Below, in pieces: positions 14,601-23,526 of a stretch of DNA of 32,811 nucleotides. Positions within the stretch are counted from its first letter, which is position 1; every line of letters starts with the position of its first letter. This DNA is from Lentimicrobium sp. GTDB taxonomy: Bacteria > Bacteroidota > Bacteroidia > Bacteroidales > Lentimicrobiaceae. The stretch is taken from assembly GCA_023957275.1 (NCBI GenBank), contig JAMLHF010000050.1, forward strand, positions 1 to 32,811. Direction: 5' to 3'. The position numbers and the translations under genes are program-made. A model generated the notes under the pieces. It searched no databases. It was given only the letters and a program-made list of their open reading frames with translations, and was not told the origin of the DNA.

Positions 14601-16037
14601 ATGATAAGAAAAACCATTTTATTTCTCCTGATTACCGGAATGATTTCCGGTGGGGTGACCGCACAGCAGGTATGGACCCTGGAGCAATGCATTGATCATG
14701 CCCTGACCAACAACCTGCAGGTGAAGCAGTCGATGTTGCTGGTCGAAAGTGCCAAAGCAGATGTTTTGCAATCTAAACTCGACCTGTTGCCGGGGATTAC
14801 CGGAAATGCCTCGCATGCCTACAACTATGGTCAGACCATTGACCGCTATACCAATCAGTTTGCGACGAGCCGGGTGCAGTCGAACAACTTTTATCTTCAG
14901 AGCGGAGTGACCCTGTTCAACGGTTTCCAGAAAATGAACCTGATCAGGCAGAATCAGCTGAACCTGCTGGCCAGTGAGAAAGATGCAGAGAAGTTTATGA
15001 ACGACATCTCCATCAATATTGCCACATTTTACCTTCAGGTATTGTTTTACAAGGAACTGGTGCAGATCCGTTCAAACCAGCTGGATATAACCCGTCAGCA
15101 GGTGGCACGCATGCAGAAACTGGTAGATGCAGGTACAATGGCTGCAGGGGATTTGTTTGTCGTAGAGGCACAGCTTGCAGGGGAAGAGTCAAGCCTGGTG
15201 AGTGCCGAAAACAGCCTGGAAGTTTCCCTGCTTACACTCGCACAATTGCTCGACCTGCCTTCGACCGATGGCTTTGATATTGAAATCCCCGTTCTTTCAA
15301 TTGAAGGGGATCCTGGACTCACCGGAAGCCCTGATCAGATTTATAGTCATGCAGTTGCCGGTATGCCTGAAATCAAGGCAGCAGAATACCGTTTGCAAAG
15401 TTCTGAAAAGCAGCTGTCGCGTGCACGCGGAACTTTCTATCCTTCTCTGGCACTCAGCGGAAGCTGGGGAACAGGTTATTCGGGAGCCAGACAGGAAGTG
15501 GATCAGGTAATCCCGGCAGATCCTGCACTGATTGGGTTTGCCCGTAATACCGGAGGTGAAGACCTGGACGTTTACGCGTTTAATTCGGATTTTACCTACA
15601 AAACCACATCCTGGGGCGACCAGATCAGGGACAACAACAACCAGACAATTGGCTTGTACCTGACACTGCCCATTTTTAACGGCTGGCAAACCCGTACTAT
15701 GGTGAGCAAGTCAAAGATTGCCCTTGAAAATTCGCGCCTCGATCTGGAGCTGCAGCGGATGGCCTTAAGAAAAACCATACAACAGGCATGGGCAGATGCC
15801 AGAGCCTCATTGAAAAACTATCATGCATCCGAAAAGAAACTGCATGCCACTCAGGAGTCCTTCCGTTATGCTGAACAGAAGTTCAGCGTAGGGGTGATGA
15901 ATTCGGTGGATTACAACAATGCCAAGAAAGATATGGCCAATGCCGAATCGGAGGTGCTGCAAAGTAAGTTTGACTTTATTTTCAAAACTACGGTGCTTGA
16001 TTTCTACATGGGCAAACCACTGACATTGAGAAAGTAA
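14601..16037 (+). CDS. TolC family outer-membrane efflux protein
   Basis: A 478-residue TolC/OEP protein that forms the trimeric outer-membrane exit duct of tripartite efflux pumps. The start ATG at 14601 gives a signal peptide (MIRKTILFLLITGMISGGVTAQ); a longer in-frame start 22 codons upstream is rejected. The mature protein opens with WTLEQCIDHALTNNLQVKQS, the usual OEP start, and contains two OEP repeats, each ending in long helices (about 170-235 and 375-470). LPIFNGWQTR near 362-371 is the typical beta-barrel entry motif of the second repeat. It is followed by its own terminator, then the periplasmic adaptor gene. No inner-membrane pump is encoded in the window. Confidence 0.9.
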   Translation: MIRKTILFLLITGMISGGVTAQQVWTLEQCIDHALTNNLQVKQSMLLVESAKADVLQSKLDLLPGITGNASHAYNYGQTIDRYTNQFATSRVQSNNFYLQSGVTLFNGFQKMNLIRQNQLNLLASEKDAEKFMNDISINIATFYLQVLFYKELVQIRSNQLDITRQQVARMQKLVDAGTMAAGDLFVVEAQLAGEESSLVSAENSLEVSLLTLAQLLDLPSTDGFDIEIPVLSIEGDPGLTGSPDQIYSHAVAGMPEIKAAEYRLQSSEKQLSRARGTFYPSLALSGSWGTGYSGARQEVDQVIPADPALIGFARNTGGEDLDVYAFNSDFTYKTTSWGDQIRDNNNQTIGLYLTLPIFNGWQTRTMVSKSKIALENSRLDLELQRMALRKTIQQAWADARASLKNYHASEKKLHATQESFRYAEQKFSVGVMNSVDYNNAKKDMANAESEVLQSKFDFIFKTTVLDFYMGKPLTLRK

Positions 16038-16062
16038 AGAATGTCCATGTTTTTAATATTTT

Positions 16063-16089
16063 CCGTCCGGAGGATTCCGGGCGGTTTTT
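16063..16089 (+). terminator. Intrinsic terminator of the tolC-like gene
   Basis: CCGTCCGGA (16063-16071) pairs with TCCGGGCGG (16076-16084), 9 bp with one G-T pair and a 4-nt loop, followed by TTTTT. It starts 26 nt after the stop codon. Confidence 0.75.
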
Positions 16090-16352
16090 GTTTTGAAGAT
16101 CAGATGATTCAAAGTTTCCTTTCCACAATTTCAGCGATGATTGTATCAAATAAAAGGAAAGCGGTATCATCAGTATGTTAAACCGGCCAATATCAGGTAA
16201 GTAACAGAAAGGAACCTCCATATTCCGGGCTGTCTGAAACGCCGGTTTTTCCCGTGTTGCAGACAGGGCTTCTTCAATTCTGTATCAAATATTTGTTGAA
16301 TTTCAATTATGAATGGTAAAGTGATTAATTTTATGCAATCAAAATCAGCCGG
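16090..16352. other. Intergenic region between tolC-like and adaptor genes
   Basis: No gene or RNA is recognised here. The stretch just upstream of the adaptor start is AT-rich (16270-16345) and contains TAATTTTA (16325-16332), a one-base mismatch to the -7 consensus, so the adaptor gene may have its own promoter. Confidence 0.4.
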
Positions 16353-17708
16353 ATGATGAATAAGAAAAGAATGATCAGGATTGGAATTGTATTAGCAGCA
16401 ATTATTATTGTGTTTTTGGCTTTAGCCCGGAAACAGGGCTGGCTGGGTGAAAAGAACCTGATTGAGGTAACGGCTGAAAAGGCCGCCTTGCGATCAATTA
16501 CCGAGACTGTTTCGGCCAATGGCAAAATTCAGCCGGAAGTGGAGGTGAAGATCTCACCCGATGTAAGCGGCGAGGTGGTAGAGTTGTTTGTAAAAGAAGG
16601 GGATGAAGTTGAAGCTGGCACGCTGCTGGCGCGCATAGATCCAAAGATTTACGCATCCAACTATGACCGTATGCTTGCCGGGCTGAACACCCAGAAGGCC
16701 AACCTGGCCAATACCCGGGCCCGGGTGGCGCAGGTGCAGGCACAGTTTATCAATGCCAGGGCCAGTTTCGAACGCAGCGACCGCTTGTTTAAGGAGAATG
16801 CGATCTCCGCTTCAGAATTCGATGCGGCCAAGTCGGCTTTCGAAGTTGCCAAAGCCGAAGTTACCGCTGCAGAAGAGAGCGTAAAAGCAGCCGAGTATTC
16901 GGTGAAGAGCGCCGAGGCTTCGGTAAAGGAAGCGGGCGAGAACCTCTATAAAACATCCATTTATGCGCCGGTATCCGGTACCGTTTCTAAACTGAATGTT
17001 GAAAAAGGGGAGCGCGTTGCCGGAGCTTCGCAGTTCTCTTCCGGGACGGAGATCCTCAGAATTGCCAACCTGGCGGTAATGGAAGTGATTGTTAGTGTGA
17101 ATGAGAATGATATTGTCCGCGTTGCCATTAATGATACGGCCCTTGTCGAGGTAGATTCCTACCTGAACCGTAAGTTCAAAGGCATCATCACCCAGATAGC
17201 CACATCGGCCAATGTCACCGGACTTAGCGCAGACCAGGTAACCAACTTTGATGTAAAAATCCGGATGCTCCCTGAATCTTACAGCGACCTGAAAGTAAAG
17301 GGACAACCCACGGCTTCTCCCTTCAGGCCCGGCATGTCGGCAACGGTCGATATCCAGACGGAATCGGCTTTCAACGTGCTTACCGTGCCGATTCAGGCCG
17401 TCACCACCCGACAGGACACGGTAAAAAAAGAAACCAAAGGCCCGCCGGAGCGGAATACGGAAGAAGTTGTCAGTAACAAGTCTGCTGAACCCGCGCAGGA
17501 GTATGTCTTTGTTATAAAGGAAGGCGCGGCTGAACTGCAAAAGGTGAAAACCGGCATTCAGGATAATTCTTTTATCCGTATTGTTGAAGGGCTTACTGAA
17601 GCAGATGAAGTCATTACCGGTCCTTACCGCGCAGTTTCGAGAACGCTGAAAGACGGAGATAGAGTGAAGGTGGTTGACAAATCCGCGCTGTTTGAGAAGA
17701 AGAAATAA
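16353..17708 (+). CDS. Periplasmic adaptor subunit of an efflux pump (HlyD/MacA type)
   Basis: A 451-residue membrane fusion protein linking an inner-membrane pump to TolC. A single N-terminal membrane helix lies at about residues 7-24. The split lipoyl domain is seen as SPDVSGEVVELFVKEGDEV (about 69-87) and TSIYAPVSGTVSKLNVEKGE (about 201-220). Between them is a long Ala/Glu/Lys-rich coiled coil (about 105-198). Beta-barrel and membrane-proximal domains follow, with FRPGMSATVDIQTES and VLTVPIQAV. The MacA-like layout would fit an ABC (MacB-type) pump, but none lies downstream; tsaB follows after 14 nt. The TolC-like gene upstream is the likely partner. Confidence 0.88.
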   Translation: MMNKKRMIRIGIVLAAIIIVFLALARKQGWLGEKNLIEVTAEKAALRSITETVSANGKIQPEVEVKISPDVSGEVVELFVKEGDEVEAGTLLARIDPKIYASNYDRMLAGLNTQKANLANTRARVAQVQAQFINARASFERSDRLFKENAISASEFDAAKSAFEVAKAEVTAAEESVKAAEYSVKSAEASVKEAGENLYKTSIYAPVSGTVSKLNVEKGERVAGASQFSSGTEILRIANLAVMEVIVSVNENDIVRVAINDTALVEVDSYLNRKFKGIITQIATSANVTGLSADQVTNFDVKIRMLPESYSDLKVKGQPTASPFRPGMSATVDIQTESAFNVLTVPIQAVTTRQDTVKKETKGPPERNTEEVVSNKSAEPAQEYVFVIKEGAAELQKVKTGIQDNSFIRIVEGLTEADEVITGPYRAVSRTLKDGDRVKVVDKSALFEKKK

Positions 17709-17722
17709 TCGTTTAGACCCCT

Positions 17723-18430
17723 ATGGCATTTATCTTAAGCATTGAAACTGCGACCCCCGTCTGCAGCCTGGCATTGTCTGACGGCCCGGATGTACTGGGC
17801 ATCAGGGAAACCACGGAAAAGAACTCACATTCACAGGTGGTTACGGTTTTTATCAATGAATTGCTGAAAGAGTCCGGACTAAAACCTGGTGATCTGGATG
17901 CCGTTGCCGTCAGCAGGGGACCTGGATCATACACCGGCCTCCGCATCGGGGTTTCAACGGCCAAAGGTTTGTGCTATGCCCTGGATAAACCATTGATTGC
18001 AGTGGATACACTGGAAGCGATGGCGTATGGCATGGCCCGCATGGCTGATGAAAACACTTCATTGCCTTTGTTATATGCACCGATGATTGACGCCAGACGG
18101 ATGGAAGTGTATACGGCCCTTTTCGATGCACAAGGGAAAAAAGTCAGGGAGATACAGGCCGAAATCATTGAAGCCGGAAGTTTTGCCGCTTTCCGCGAAC
18201 AGCATGTCATCTGCCTTGCCGGTGATGGCGCCGGAAAGTGCCGGCAGGTGCTGCTGCACCCGAATGTGCATTACCTTGAGCAATTCAGTGTTTCGGCGCG
18301 GTACGTGGCTCCGCTGGCATATGAGAAGTTCAGGAAGGGTTTGTTTGAAGATACCGCCTATTTTGAACCCTACTACCTGAAAGATTTTGTGGCCGGTGTG
18401 CCTAAGGTGAAAGGATTGAGGGAGGAGTAG
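17723..18430 (+). CDS. tsaB: tRNA threonylcarbamoyladenosine biosynthesis protein TsaB
   Basis: TsaB (235 residues) supports TsaD in forming threonylcarbamoyl-adenosine at position 37 of ANN-decoding tRNAs, in the cytoplasm. The ASKHA-fold N-terminus ILSIETATPVCSLAL and the conserved SRGPGSYTGLRIGVSTAKGL block (about 63-82), which includes the TsaD-dimer interface, identify it. The shorter, divergent C-terminal half with DARRMEVYTALFD is normal for TsaB and distinguishes it from TsaD. It begins 14 nt after the adaptor gene, so the two are probably co-transcribed although functionally unrelated. The C-terminus looks complete; IS-derived sequence begins about 50 nt after the stop. Confidence 0.93.
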   Translation: MAFILSIETATPVCSLALSDGPDVLGIRETTEKNSHSQVVTVFINELLKESGLKPGDLDAVAVSRGPGSYTGLRIGVSTAKGLCYALDKPLIAVDTLEAMAYGMARMADENTSLPLLYAPMIDARRMEVYTALFDAQGKKVREIQAEIIEAGSFAAFREQHVICLAGDGAGKCRQVLLHPNVHYLEQFSVSARYVAPLAYEKFRKGLFEDTAYFEPYYLKDFVAGVPKVKGLREE

Positions 18431-18478
18431 ATATTACAATGATGATTCTATCGACGTAGTCACAGACTATGCCGGGCT

Positions 18479-19453
18479 GTGATAGCACACCCGACAGACC
18501 TTGATCTGCTCTCAGATGCAAGGAAGAAGACGGAACAACTCATAGACAAGTTGTATGATCCACAACTTCATATAAAAAAGCCAAGGACCTATCGACAGGT
18601 AGCCCGAAAAAGATACTTGCAAACTGCACAGAAGATAAACAAGTCAAAAAAGGTTATTCGCAAAGCTGTTGGTAGTCAGCTGAGGTTTCTTGCACGCAAT
18701 TTACGTTCGGTAAACACTATGCTGGACAGCTACGGTCAAATTCCGCTTGAGCCCAAAGATCACAAGTATTTGTTGGTAATCAATACGCTTTTCGAACAGT
18801 AGAAGCAGATGTACGACAACCACAGCCACAGTATTGAAAACAGGATTGTAAGCATTCACCAGCCCCACGTAAGACCAATTGTAAGGGGCAAGAGCCATGC
18901 AAAAGTTGAGTTTGGGGCTAAGATTCATGTATCGCTAATCGATGGAATCTCATTTCTGGATGAGCTTAGCTGGGAAGCGTTCAATGAAGGAAGTCACATG
19001 ATGGATTACATCGAACGATACAGGAAAAGATTTGGATTTTATCCTAAAGAAGTGCTGGCAGATCAAATATATTGCAATCGTTCAAACAGAGCAGCTCTGA
19101 AGGAAAAGCAAATTAAACTATTAGCCAAGCCGCTTGGCAGGCCTTCGGCAGTGTCAATTCACGTAAGTCCGGGAGAAAGGAATCCAATCGAAGGCAAGTT
19201 CGGACAAGCCAAAACCGGTTACGGGTTAAATCGCATCAGGGCAAGGCTGAAGGGAACAAGCGAAACGTGGATTGCGAGCATATTTTTGGTGCTCAACCTG
19301 GTCAAACTGGCCGGGTTGGGTGCCCTATCCTTGCCTGGTAGATTGGCTATGAGTTTTTCAGCAATGCTGATGCAGTTTGAAGCAATTGATTTTGGACCGG
19401 AAAGATCATGCCGCCAGCATGTTTGCCTATATGCTTATGTAATCCTCAGATAA
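18479..19453 (+). pseudogene. IS5-family transposase, 5'-truncated and interrupted by TAG
   Basis: The frame opens at HPTDLDLLSDARKKTEQLID, which in intact IS5-type transposases of this group follows the first catalytic Asp; that Asp and everything before it are absent. Reading continues to a TAG at 18800-18802 where relatives have Gln (context FEQ-stop-KQMYDN), consistent with CAG to TAG, and then proceeds in the same frame to 19453. The later catalytic residues survive: Asp in VLADQIYCNRSNR and Glu in NPIEGKFGQAKTGYG. RIVSIHQPHVRPIVRGK is a further family mark. With one catalytic Asp missing and a stop inside, no active enzyme is expected. Confidence 0.85.
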
Positions 19454-19490
19454 ATTGTAAGCACATGGCTGACGTTAATGTTGATGTAAA

Positions 19491-19514
19491 ACGTCTGAGT
19501 TTTTCAGCAGACCC
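19491..19514. repeat. Right terminal inverted repeat of the IS5-type element
   Basis: Read inward from the right end this is GGGTCTGCTGAAAAACTCAG, the form usual for IS5-group termini (a GGG-CTG start and a GAAAAACTC core). A matching left copy was not found. The end lies 3 bp before the stop codon of the GLUG gene; CTAG at 19514-19517 may be part of a target site. Confidence 0.5.
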
Positions 19515-19517
19515 TAG

Positions 19518-21485
19518 TTAAAAATTGTCTTTTAAAATCACAAGCTTTTTCGAAGAGAATGATTCACTACTTTTAACTGTCAGGATATAGATGCCGGGAA
19601 CGAGAAATGAAGTATTAATTTCTATTGATGGTTCAAAAGTTTTAGTTTTGAACATTTCTTTTCCCGACAAGTCACAGAGAAAAATATGACGTTCGATATG
19701 CCGCGGATTTCCATCCCATTGAATGATTACCTTATCTATTGCCGGATTTGGAAAAACGGAAAAGGATGTAAAAGGGATTTCACGGATATCATTATAATAG
19801 ATGAATTTAGCGATGAGAACACTATCCTGACGAATATCATTGACGGTCAGCGGATTATTAGTAGTAATACTATCACCGTTTAAAGAATACCAACCATAAA
19901 ATATATAATTAGATATAGGAGTGGCAGTAACACTATTCGAGTTATTCCCAATCACAACCCATTGCATGACATTTTGGACTGGTTCAATAATTCCTCCGGT
20001 ATCAGCCTGAAAAGTAACAAGGTAAGAGTGATTATGCAAAACTGGTCTGATTTGGCCATCAGGTGCCTTCCCAATGCGCCAGGGCTCCTGGTGAGTGTTG
20101 CCAAAAAGCCAACCCTGATCCTGAAAAGTTGCCATATTACTAAATGCAGAAGTAACTAACCGAAAAGGATCCTGGTTTTGTCCATTGTGATCCATTCCTG
20201 TTCCAATGGTCATTTCACTGGTTTCAGAATCGTAAAAACAAGATGAAATGTAAGCTGTACTTCTATTCAGACCAATAAAACCGCCTGAAAACCATCCACT
20301 ACTATTTATAATACCAGAGGAATAACAATTTGAACAATTGGCAAAGTAGCTGTTTTCACCCAGGAAACCACCAACGGAATTGTTACCTTGAGTAGTACAA
20401 GCTGAGTATGAATCGGTTATTAATGAGCCTCCGGTTGTTATGCCGGCAAAACCACCTACTTCAGTATCTCCCTTAACGCTACCGTAAGAATAGCACTTTA
20501 AAATTTCATTATTGTTTACTCCAACGAAACCACCTATACGATCACCTTGATCTGAACTGATATTAACGTTGGAGTGGCAGTCCCATATTAATCCTGAATT
20601 GAGTCCAACAAAACCACCAACATTTATATTTTCTGAACCCACAGTAACGATTATCCCTTCAGCAGAAGAACGGCTAATATCGGAGTAGTTTTCACCAACA
20701 AAGCCCCCATATTTATGCAAAGCACTTTGAATGCGTTCGATCCTGAATTTCACATGACAATCAATTATAGAAACATTGCTATATCCTGCCAAACCTCCTA
20801 CACTATATTTTCCTGAAAGGACTGTATTTACGCTGCATCTTCTCACCCATGAATCATTATCCTGCTGAATAAATCCCACAAGACCACCTGCACGACCCCA
20901 GTCTGCAACAACCGTATCACTGCAGCTGCAATCTTCAATTCTTCCTCTTAACAAATGCCCCACCAAACCACCAACCATTTCCCTCCCGTTAACTTTACAC
21001 CCTATTAAAACGATGCCATTTACTTCTGGAATTTCATTATCATAACTTCCCATATAACCAACCAGAGAACCAAGTTTTGAATAGCCATTTGTATAAGAGT
21101 TGACCAGGGTTAAATCGCGAATATATCCTGATTTTATGGAACTGAATAATCCAACATCAGAATCAAGATTCCTGTTAATGAACAGATTACTTATGGAATG
21201 ATTATTCCCATCAAATCCTCCCTGAAATGGAATACCCAAATTTCCTATCGGACTAAAGCCTTTTCCCTGGAACCATGTTCGGGTTGGACTTGCATCAATA
21301 TCCTGTGTCAATTTGAAATACCGATTCCAATGGTGTGTTGAGTCAGAGAGCATTTGCAAATCATCCAGATTGGAAATAAGATAAGGAGAATCTGTTGTAC
21401 CATTGCCTCCACTATATTGAGCAAGTAAAAAAAAGGGATTTATAAAAACAAATAATAAGTAAGCTAACCGATAAAAAGTCTTCAT
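19518..21485 (-). CDS. Secreted GLUG-repeat protein with T9SS sorting domain
   Basis: A 655-residue exported protein. Residues 1-22 are a signal peptide ending in LLAQ. After a lead-in region (DSPYLISNLDDLQMLSD, typical of these proteins) come about ten GLUG-type repeats of 26-30 residues between about 125 and 415, each with GG(F/L)VG followed by an I..C strand; such repeats stack into a right-handed beta-helix. A VTFQADTGG...GWYS module (about 485-560) resembles InlB B-repeat-like domains. The last 80 residues (FSVFPNPAIDKVII...VPGIYILTVKSS) are a type A T9SS domain. Probably a surface adhesin-like protein. It lies 11 nt downstream of the propeller gene, forming an operon. The DNA is AT-richer than its neighbours. 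Confidence 0.85.
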   Translation of the reverse strand: MKTFYRLAYLLFVFINPFFLLAQYSGGNGTTDSPYLISNLDDLQMLSDSTHHWNRYFKLTQDIDASPTRTWFQGKGFSPIGNLGIPFQGGFDGNNHSISNLFINRNLDSDVGLFSSIKSGYIRDLTLVNSYTNGYSKLGSLVGYMGSYDNEIPEVNGIVLIGCKVNGREMVGGLVGHLLRGRIEDCSCSDTVVADWGRAGGLVGFIQQDNDSWVRRCSVNTVLSGKYSVGGLAGYSNVSIIDCHVKFRIERIQSALHKYGGFVGENYSDISRSSAEGIIVTVGSENINVGGFVGLNSGLIWDCHSNVNISSDQGDRIGGFVGVNNNEILKCYSYGSVKGDTEVGGFAGITTGGSLITDSYSACTTQGNNSVGGFLGENSYFANCSNCYSSGIINSSGWFSGGFIGLNRSTAYISSCFYDSETSEMTIGTGMDHNGQNQDPFRLVTSAFSNMATFQDQGWLFGNTHQEPWRIGKAPDGQIRPVLHNHSYLVTFQADTGGIIEPVQNVMQWVVIGNNSNSVTATPISNYIFYGWYSLNGDSITTNNPLTVNDIRQDSVLIAKFIYYNDIREIPFTSFSVFPNPAIDKVIIQWDGNPRHIERHIFLCDLSGKEMFKTKTFEPSIEINTSFLVPGIYILTVKSSESFSSKKLVILKDNF

Positions 21486-21496
21486 GGATTTTATAT

Positions 21497-23122
21497 TTAT
21501 AAAATTAATATTTTTTTCAGTATTACTTCTTTGTTTGCAACGTAACGCAGGATATAGACACCGCCAGTAAGAAAACTTACATCAATAGTGCCGTCGCTGA
21601 ATAAAAATTGCTGGGAAAGTACGATTCTGCCGTTGATATCAAAAATTTGAATCATGCAACTCGTCGTTTGGCTTTGATTTTCTGATTTGCTGAACGTAAC
21701 ATGATTTGTTGCGGGATTTGGAGAAACATTTAAATCTTCATATTTTGAGACATTTACGGTGTTTACTACTGTTGGGTCAGTAAGGTCTGTAACTACGAAT
21801 TGCCAGAAGTTATAACCAGTTTCAGGAATAAAGTTACTACAATTAACATCGAATGACGGACTGAAATCCATCATTGCCGAAATTGCATATCTGTTAGCAT
21901 CAAATTGAGTTACGCCCTTGAAATGCTCAGAAAGTATTCCTCCAATAGATTGCTGCCAAAGCATTTGTCCTGAGGGGGTTATCTTAAAAATCCAAATAGA
22001 AGATTCATATTGCCAATAGGTATTATTCCCTATGACATCACCATCTTTTGATGTCGATTCACAAAAAACAAGTAAATTGCCATCTGGAGCTTGTTTTATT
22101 GAAAATGCTCCCTCACCTTCAGATCCACCATAGCATTTTGACCAGATTATATTACCAACCAGGTCTATTTTAAAAACCCAGCAGTCAGCCCAATCACTGC
22201 TTCCATGATTACCCGCATTTTCCAAATCTCCATCATATGAAAATGTCAGGCCTGCAACCACATACCCATCCGCTACCGGAGCAATAGAAAAGAGTAAATC
22301 TTTTTGGCTGCCTCCATAACAATGTTGCCATTCTATCATACCCTGACTGTTGATCTTGCATACAATTGCATCGGAACTGTAATTTGTTGAATTGCATTCA
22401 ATATTGCCGGTGCTGTCATTCGAATACCCGTTCATAGCTGCAATATAGCCACCATCAGGTGTTGGAATAATAGCATTGATTGCTTCAAAATCAGAGGATC
22501 CAACAGTCAAATCCCATTCTATTTCGCCGGTTTTATCAAATTTGGAAATCCATGCATCTTCATAACCAAAGTGGTTGGTTACACAACCACCTGACTCAGA
22601 AGCCATAGCTCCAAGTATATATCCTCCATCGGGTGTTGGAAATGCAGATTTCTGGTACATCATTCCGTTGGGTGTTCCAAACTTTTTACTCCAGAGTATG
22701 TCACCTTCCTGTGAAATTTTAACCATCCAGTTGTTGCCAATTCCCGGATAAGGATCGTTTATAATATCACCATCAATAGAAGAACTATATCCAAGAATAA
22801 AAATTCCTGAAGTGTCAGAAGCTTGAAAAGCACTCCAGGCATAATCCACGCTGCTTCCACCAAGTGTTTTCTCCCATATAATATTACCTGTATCATCTAT
22901 TCTTATAATCCAAATGTCATAACTACCATGATTAAATGATACCGGCCCATCAGAAGATAATGTAGATCCTATAATCATATAGCCATCATCAAGTTTTATC
23001 ATATCACAAGATTCTTCATCCTCAGAACCTCCATACGATTGCTGCCAGCCTATCTGAAGCTGACAGGTTGCAATTTTAGCAGAGAAGAGCAGAAAGTAGA
23101 ACAAAAAAGAGAATTTTAACAT
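21497..23122 (-). CDS. Secreted seven-repeat beta-propeller-like protein with T9SS sorting domain
   Basis: A 541-residue exported protein with a signal peptide (about 1-20). Seven tandem units of about 57-62 residues follow, each opening with a W near GGS (IGWQQSYGGS, IIWEKTLGGS, ILWSKKFGTP, IEWDLTVGSS, IEWQHCYGGS, IIWSKCYGGS, MLWQQSIGGI) and containing a central DGGY-type turn and a closing W(I/V)xKID strand. Seven such units suggest a seven-bladed beta-propeller. The C-terminus (LNVSPNPATNHVTF...LTGGVYILRYV) is a T9SS type A domain. The fold and surface location are inferred; ligand and role are unknown. A near-perfect promoter precedes it, and it leads an operon with the GLUG gene. Confidence 0.84.
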   Translation of the reverse strand: MLKFSFLFYFLLFSAKIATCQLQIGWQQSYGGSEDEESCDMIKLDDGYMIIGSTLSSDGPVSFNHGSYDIWIIRIDDTGNIIWEKTLGGSSVDYAWSAFQASDTSGIFILGYSSSIDGDIINDPYPGIGNNWMVKISQEGDILWSKKFGTPNGMMYQKSAFPTPDGGYILGAMASESGGCVTNHFGYEDAWISKFDKTGEIEWDLTVGSSDFEAINAIIPTPDGGYIAAMNGYSNDSTGNIECNSTNYSSDAIVCKINSQGMIEWQHCYGGSQKDLLFSIAPVADGYVVAGLTFSYDGDLENAGNHGSSDWADCWVFKIDLVGNIIWSKCYGGSEGEGAFSIKQAPDGNLLVFCESTSKDGDVIGNNTYWQYESSIWIFKITPSGQMLWQQSIGGILSEHFKGVTQFDANRYAISAMMDFSPSFDVNCSNFIPETGYNFWQFVVTDLTDPTVVNTVNVSKYEDLNVSPNPATNHVTFSKSENQSQTTSCMIQIFDINGRIVLSQQFLFSDGTIDVSFLTGGVYILRYVANKEVILKKILIL

Positions 23123-23243
23123 AATGTGTTGATTTATTCATGAAACACTTCCCATATTTGTATCATTAAACCTTAATCATCGCAATCTATTACATTTCAT
23201 AAAAATCAAGAACCATCATAGAAATATTTGAAATTCCTATATA

Positions 23244-23273
23244 CAAATATATATCAACATTTTACAAAAACAA
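23244..23273 (-). promoter_or_regulatory. Promoter of the propeller/GLUG operon (TTG-N19-TATATTTG)
   Basis: On the minus strand TTG (23273-23271) is followed by exactly 19 nt and TATATTTG (23251-23244), matching the Bacteroidota consensus. The predicted start is about 115 nt upstream of the propeller ATG, leaving a long AT-rich leader with no recognised structure. Confidence 0.7.
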
Positions 23274-23380
23274 TCACTGTTGTCCGGTAAATATACAAAA
23301 ATCAAGGTTTGATTTCGTAACACAATGATAATTAAACACAATAATTTTATTATCTTGGTTGAAGGAGGGCAAAGTTGCTG

Positions 23381-23526
23381 TATTTAAGGGACAACCTTAA
23401 AGGTTTTATTAAAGAAAAGTGGATCTTCTGACGGAATCATCACTCCGTAATCCTTATCTAAAGAAAAGCATTGAAAATACTAAAATTCTCATCTATGACG
23501 GAGCAAGGCAGGAAGTATTTGTCTGA
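23381..23526 (+). pseudogene. Remnant of a MntA-like nucleotidyltransferase (antitoxin of HEPN/MNT module)
   Basis: From 23419 the plus strand reads VDLLTESSLRNPYLKKSIEN followed by TKILIYDGARQEVFV and a TGA at 23524-23526. This is the C-terminal pattern of minimal nucleotidyltransferases (KVDLVTE...NPYL..SIE...LIYD). Just upstream, in another frame (23393-23419), NLKGFIKEK gives the preceding helix, implying a frameshift near 23418. The catalytic GSxxRG...DxD half is not found. The end overlaps the HepT-like start by 32 nt, the order expected for an MNT-HEPN operon. It is clearly dead. Confidence 0.6.

Larger units (their letters stand above)
18470..19517 (+). mobile_element. Decayed IS5-family element remnant
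   Basis: The right-hand two-thirds of an IS5-type insertion sequence: a transposase reading frame cut at its 5' end, a nonsense codon, and a recognisable right terminus. The left terminus and the N-terminal half of the transposase are missing, so the element cannot move by itself. It lies between tsaB and the GLUG-repeat gene, at the boundary where the DNA becomes AT-richer. The left boundary near 18470 is where similarity to the transposase begins; the exact junction is uncertain. Confidence 0.72.

Noticed and set aside
16812-17540. A 242-codon frame antisense to the adaptor gene
   Set aside because: It is a shadow of the Ala/Glu/Lys-rich coiled-coil codons; the plus-strand adaptor is unambiguous.
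20160-21120. Short repeated DNA units that could suggest a CRISPR or tandem array
   Set aside because: They are imperfect codon-level repeats encoding GLUG protein units, with no identical repeats and no spacers.
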